Source: Ignelater luminosus
Taxonomy: Eukaryota > Arthropoda > Insecta > Coleoptera > Elateridae
DNA: 64,000 nucleotides
Assembly (NCBI GenBank): GCA_011009095.1
Contig: VTPC01089451.1
Location: 1-64,000, forward strand
Direction: 5' to 3'
Translations under genes and position numbers: made by a program
Shown here: positions 60,231 to 64,000 of the stretch, one piece after another
Layout: each line of letters starts with the position of its first letter
Numbering within the stretch: position 1 is the stretch's first letter
Notes under the pieces: generated by a model
Seen by the model: only the letters and a program-made list of their open reading frames with translations
Told to the model about the DNA's origin: nothing
Database searches by the model: none

Positions 60231-61370
60231 TTAAATTAAAGTTCGACATTGAATGACATTAGAGAATTTGATTTTACTCGGAAACGGTACATTTTATGGG
60301 AAAAACACAAAAGTAGGTTTTGTCATTAAATTGTTGATAGATTCAGAAAACGATGTTATTATGTTTCTCGTCATTGTCAACACCGTCCTACATCTCCACC
60401 CATGATGGCGCTATCCTTCATGAAATTCACACAATAGTAGAAACAACTATTTAGGAATCAGTAGCAATTCTAAATAAATTACTTTATCCAAATGAAAACT
60501 TTTTTCCGCAATTGTATTTTAAAATCAAGATAATTTTTTTATTGGGTTCGTTTAAACAACCCTTACTTAGTATTACCACAATAAACTTTAATTCCTACAA
60601 CTTTTATGTAACAAAACAAGAAGAATTTGCTGCTGTAAATTTTTTGTCTCGAAAGGACACCCAAAAACAACATATAAAATGGTAGCTTTCTAGGTAAAAA
60701 AATTTTACCTGACCCCGGCTTCTCTTTATCTCTGTATGCCTAACACCGAAATCATCCCGTGATTCCTTTGTAAATCTCGTCCTATTGTCGTGTTTACTTT
60801 TGTAATTTTACTAAACCCTTAAAAGGACCGATAATTGTATTTTATTGTATAAAAGCTCGTGCTGCATTTTAGTAAATCTCTATTTTTACGGTCAGATTTT
60901 CGCCATACCTTTAAATTATTCAATCAATGAGGCATTTCTTTCCTCTTTTTATATTTTAAGTCATTCTACTTTATAAACACAGGATGCCAGTTTTAAACTG
61001 TCTGCTATCATGCTGTAGATTTCAAATATTAAAGTTTCTTGAGAATCCTTAATTATTTCGTAATAATTTGACAGATAAAAAAACAAGATAGAACTCAACA
61101 TTTCCACCACTGTTGTACTGAAGTGCTTTAAAATCAAAGGGATGTCGCTATAGTTGATGGTCTTACGATATTTGATGTAACAAAAGTGGAACGCGTAATA
61201 AAACAGAAGACCACCGCGGTAATTCAACGTGTTAATTATCTTTCTTCTAAAGAAAAAATAGAATTTGGAAATTAGCAAAAATCTTTTGAAAAAGATTATA
61301 ACTATGAGCCACGCATAGAGTTTAGTCTTCTAGTTTTTTTTAATCGTGCCGTTTCTCTGTACTATGATTG
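60231..61370. other. AT-rich stretch without a recognised gene
   Basis: A perfect hairpin (AGGTAAAA, loop AAA, TTTTACCT) at 60692-60710 puts donor-like GTAAAA words on both strands. A 105-residue minus frame at 60961-61278 is hydrophobic and AT-driven, with no domain recognised. Confidence 0.35.
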
Positions 61371-61792
61371 TTAATTATCGCTTTTTCTATTTTCGATAGA
61401 TCGATCGAATTCAGGTGACAAACGGCAGTGCAACGACAGAACTATGGCAAGCCCACTGGCCTCGTGTCCTAGCAGACATTCGGTAAGCGAAACGATCAGG
61501 AGAGCAAGACAATAGTCCAACCCCTCTGTTAGGTGTGGAAGTTCATCGGGCGGCGAGATCAGAAGAAAGGCTGCACGCTGGGGCCTGTGCACATCAAACT
61601 CAGGATAACGCCATAAGAAAAAAAGTTTTTAACTCTTCGGACTTAATTTCTTTATTTTTGTTCAAAATCATCACCATCAAATGGTGGATTTAGAAATGGC
61701 CGACAATCAAGAACGCGCAGCAGACCTGATGATGGTTAGGACAGCACAAAACCAACCGTCGGTTGTGGCATTGACTTGTAGACGGTTCGTTC

Positions 61793-61805
61793 GGTCACGG
61801 TGACC
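61793..61805. promoter_or_regulatory. GGTCACGGTGACC inverted repeat, nuclear-receptor-like site
   Basis: GGTCA and TGACC separated by three bases form the inverted half-site arrangement bound by steroid-type and estrogen-related receptors. One match of ten fixed bases in 64 kb is not strong, and no promoter is defined nearby, so function is a guess. Confidence 0.25.
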
Positions 61806-62298
61806 TGCACCTTGGGAATCAGGTGGAATCTAGTCGAGTTAGAGTATGAGGCAGTCAGATGACGGCTGGACGAGGGATTGACAAGCATTGACTGCTACAG
61901 TAATAGTCTCACCCCAAGACATTCCAGTAGTTGTGGAGTAGTGGTGGATCTTTGCACGTTGCTGGCTCCTGGCCCAGGTGGCTACCAATAATTGGAAGTT
62001 TTTGTCCTATGATAGAAACCATACTAATTCAAGCCCATTGAATGTGAATGAACTGCGTATTGTCACCGACCGAGTCGCTGACTTTTTGTCAACGGCGATG
62101 ACGTGTCACACGTTGGATAGCCAATTGACACCAGGTAGTGGACATCGTTGGCGTCGTACACCAAACGTGATAGCTCGGGGAGCGTTGGCTTCACAAGATC
62201 GACACTTTCTCATCGGTACATAGAGCGGAGTAGGGGGATCTTTATGTTTCAAGTTGGTGGGAGTCTTCAAGGAGTTCTTTATTTATTTTTAAAGATTT

Positions 62299-62594
62299 TC
62301 TTTTATTCTTGCCTTTAAATTTTTAATTTTTTTTTGTTATTATTCTTTTTCTATTTGTTGTTATTATTTTTCTTTCTTTGTACTGTTTGACCATTTTTGT
62401 TTTTATTTGCAGGATGCGTTTGGTTTTATTTATTTATACATAAATGTCTTTTATTTTTGCCTTTTTATTTTTTGTTTGTTTTATTCTTTTTCTATTCATT
62501 GTTATTGTATTATTTTTCTTTCTTCGTATCGTTTCAACCGTTTTGTTTTTATTTGCAGGATGGATTTGGTTTTGTTTACTGCTGTAGCTGACTG
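62299..62594. repeat. Tandem duplication of about 147 bp carrying a splice-acceptor-like end
   Basis: Two units match: TCTTTTATTCTTGCCTTT at about 62299 and TCTTTTATTTTTGCCTTT at about 62447, through TTTTATTTGCAGGATG at 62401 and 62547. Each unit is a long pyrimidine-rich tract ending in TTTGCAG|GATG, a model 3' splice site on the plus strand. After the second copy a 37-codon frame from ATG at 62561 follows, hydrophobic but unrecognised. Confidence 0.6.
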
Positions 62595-63180
62595 CTTCAT
62601 CTTGAAGTTTGTTTTTCTTTTAGCTTGGCTAAGTGCGAATTCGTTGTTTCGGAGCACCTTTTATTCATTTTGAATCGAAATGTGTTGTAGGTGGAGCTGC
62701 GAGTCAATTAATGGGATTCTTCTGTTGACAACAGAAACAAGCAATGTCTGAAGCGGATTCAAGGATTCCTAGTGCCGTTGGTGAGTGATGAGTGAAGTGC
62801 CGAAGAATATTCTTTCAGCGCAACGCGACGCCCCGTAATTTGAAGTTAGGACCAAAACAATGTTGATGGCCAAGACAATGATGATAGAAAGCGATTAGCC
62901 GAATAGTGTTGGCAGGTTCTGTGGGACTTTGGTACCTCACCTCTTAACGATCCAGCACAGAATTAATCAGGAGAGCGCGAGCAGTTTGGGAGAGGGGGTT
63001 GTAGATGGGCTGCTCTGCACAATGAATGCCTTTCGGCGACAACTGTAACCTGAACCACCGTACCCAAGAAGCACCTGAAGCATGGTATTCCTATCAAGAG
63101 AGGAGGTCGCTTTGTGGCAGGAAAAGGAATGATGGAGGCACCTACCAATACATTTTCAACGCCAAACTCTGAATAACTAT

Positions 63181-64000
63181 TACTAATTATTTACCGTAAG
63201 AAGTTTGGTGATGGCAATGCAAGACGAAAATGAGATGAGTCACTGTTTAGGATTTTTTGTATCTGGAATAAGGAATTTCAGCACTTTGCGTAGCTAGCAG
63301 TTAGTTGCAAACGAAAACCTGTATATATCTCACTCTAAATACCATCCATATTGTGCAATATCAAGGTTTGTAGTAATTTTTACTTTTGGCTGAAATTAAA
63401 AAAGAACCTGGCGAATCTTCGTAGCGACAGCTGTTCCAGCTCAACGGGAAGGTAACAGTTAAACTTGCCCGTTTGTTTTAATTAAGCTAAGTTCTGCATT
63501 GCTTGTTTTGTTTTTACTAATTTTCTCTTTATTTGAGAAAAATTCAGAAGGTAATAAAAAAATGTTTTACTTTAAGCAGTTTGTAAGTTCTTCTGATTTC
63601 AGAGATAACCTCAATTAGAGGTAGTTAAGGTAAAACTGTAAATCCATCTAAGCATCAAGCACATTTGTTGACTTCTCTCCATGATATTTTTTACGTCCTG
63701 AAAGCAAACCAAGCCGTAGACTTAACGGAAGTAAAAGAAAGGTTAAGATTAAGAAAATAGAGACATCTATTGTGAATAATATCAAGGCAGTAAGTCATAA
63801 CAATAATAATTATATCGAAGCAGGTGTATACACTATACGGAGTTATATCCGGTTGTGATATTACAGTTCGAAGAGAAGAGATATTGTTCGCAGGATAAAA
63901 CTGATGAATGATGATGAATCATACCTAATAGGATTTTTCCTTTCGTAAGAAATTTCAAAAAATATAAATTAAAATAAAACAAAAAATGTGTTAATATTTA
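63181..64000. other. AT-rich stretch, nothing recognised
   Basis: No open frame, repeat or RNA gene supported. Confidence 0.4.

Larger units (their letters stand above)
61371..63180. other. GC-richer region, origin unknown
   Basis: Two patches (61380-62250 and 62690-63180) are much less AT-rich than the rest of the window, separated by a T-rich duplicated block. Frames of 60-80 residues on both strands (61371-61592, 61978-62223, 62963-63148) show no motif I recognise. It could be an old retroelement or exonic DNA of an unknown gene. Confidence 0.3.

Noticed and set aside
1..64000. tRNA and rRNA genes
   Set aside because: No cloverleaf with GGTTCGAATCC-type arm and no rRNA signature was found by eye; a covariance-model scan was not possible.

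Overview
This window looks like a non-coding, repeat-rich piece of an arthropod nuclear genome, most likely an insect. It is AT-rich, has almost no long open frames, carries several mariner-superfamily transposons of kinds common in insects, and shows metazoan-style splice signals. No bacterial operon, ribosome binding site, rRNA, tRNA or CRISPR array was seen. I cannot name the species.

The clearest genes are transposases. Four mariner-type elements lie wholly in the window, and the end of a fifth runs off the left edge. A DD41D (rosa-like) element at 49736-51040 has perfect 31-bp terminal inverted repeats (TIRs), TA flanks and an intact 361-residue transposase, so it is the best candidate for a recently or still active transposon. 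Two sister D,D34D copies lie at 7131-8436 (+) and 24196-25390 (-). The first has a full-length frame but has lost its ATG; the second is killed by two deletions. Their 111-bp length difference is fully explained by four indels. A third mariner type (about 20294-21519) and a fourth (40954-42238) are broken by a stop, a frameshift and altered catalytic motifs. The first 58 bases are the outer end of another copy of the fourth type. There is also a TA-flanked MITE-like element (15409-16198) and a head-to-head pair of wrecked IS630/Tc1-mariner-like transposase fragments (35440-36050).

Between these lie at least eight old, strongly diverged tandem-repeat arrays, each with its own unit length: irregular 130-200 bp (3900-6560), about 235 bp (10440-11900), about 42 bp with a hairpin core (16440-17980), about 120 bp (19990-22450 and again 40690-42700), 270 shrinking to about 200 bp (30060-32470), about 150 bp (48050-49735), about 160 bp (54720-56900) and about 99 bp (59550-60230). 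Three of the mariners sit inside arrays. Two unrelated ones hit practically the same TA of the same 120-bp repeat unit.

Host gene content is thin. The best candidate is a minus-strand gene whose first coding exon (57736-57784) encodes a signal peptide and ends at a good splice donor. About 14.5 kb downstream on the same strand is a very strong acceptor fused to a donor-like sequence (junction 43205/43204), which looks like a recursive splice site. It is followed by a 52-nt micro-exon that is open only in the phase exon 1 requires. If real, most of the right half of the window is one long intron holding satellites and a mariner. The rest is AT-rich intergenic or intronic DNA, with GC-richer patches at 25560-27560 and 61370-63180 whose origin I could not identify.
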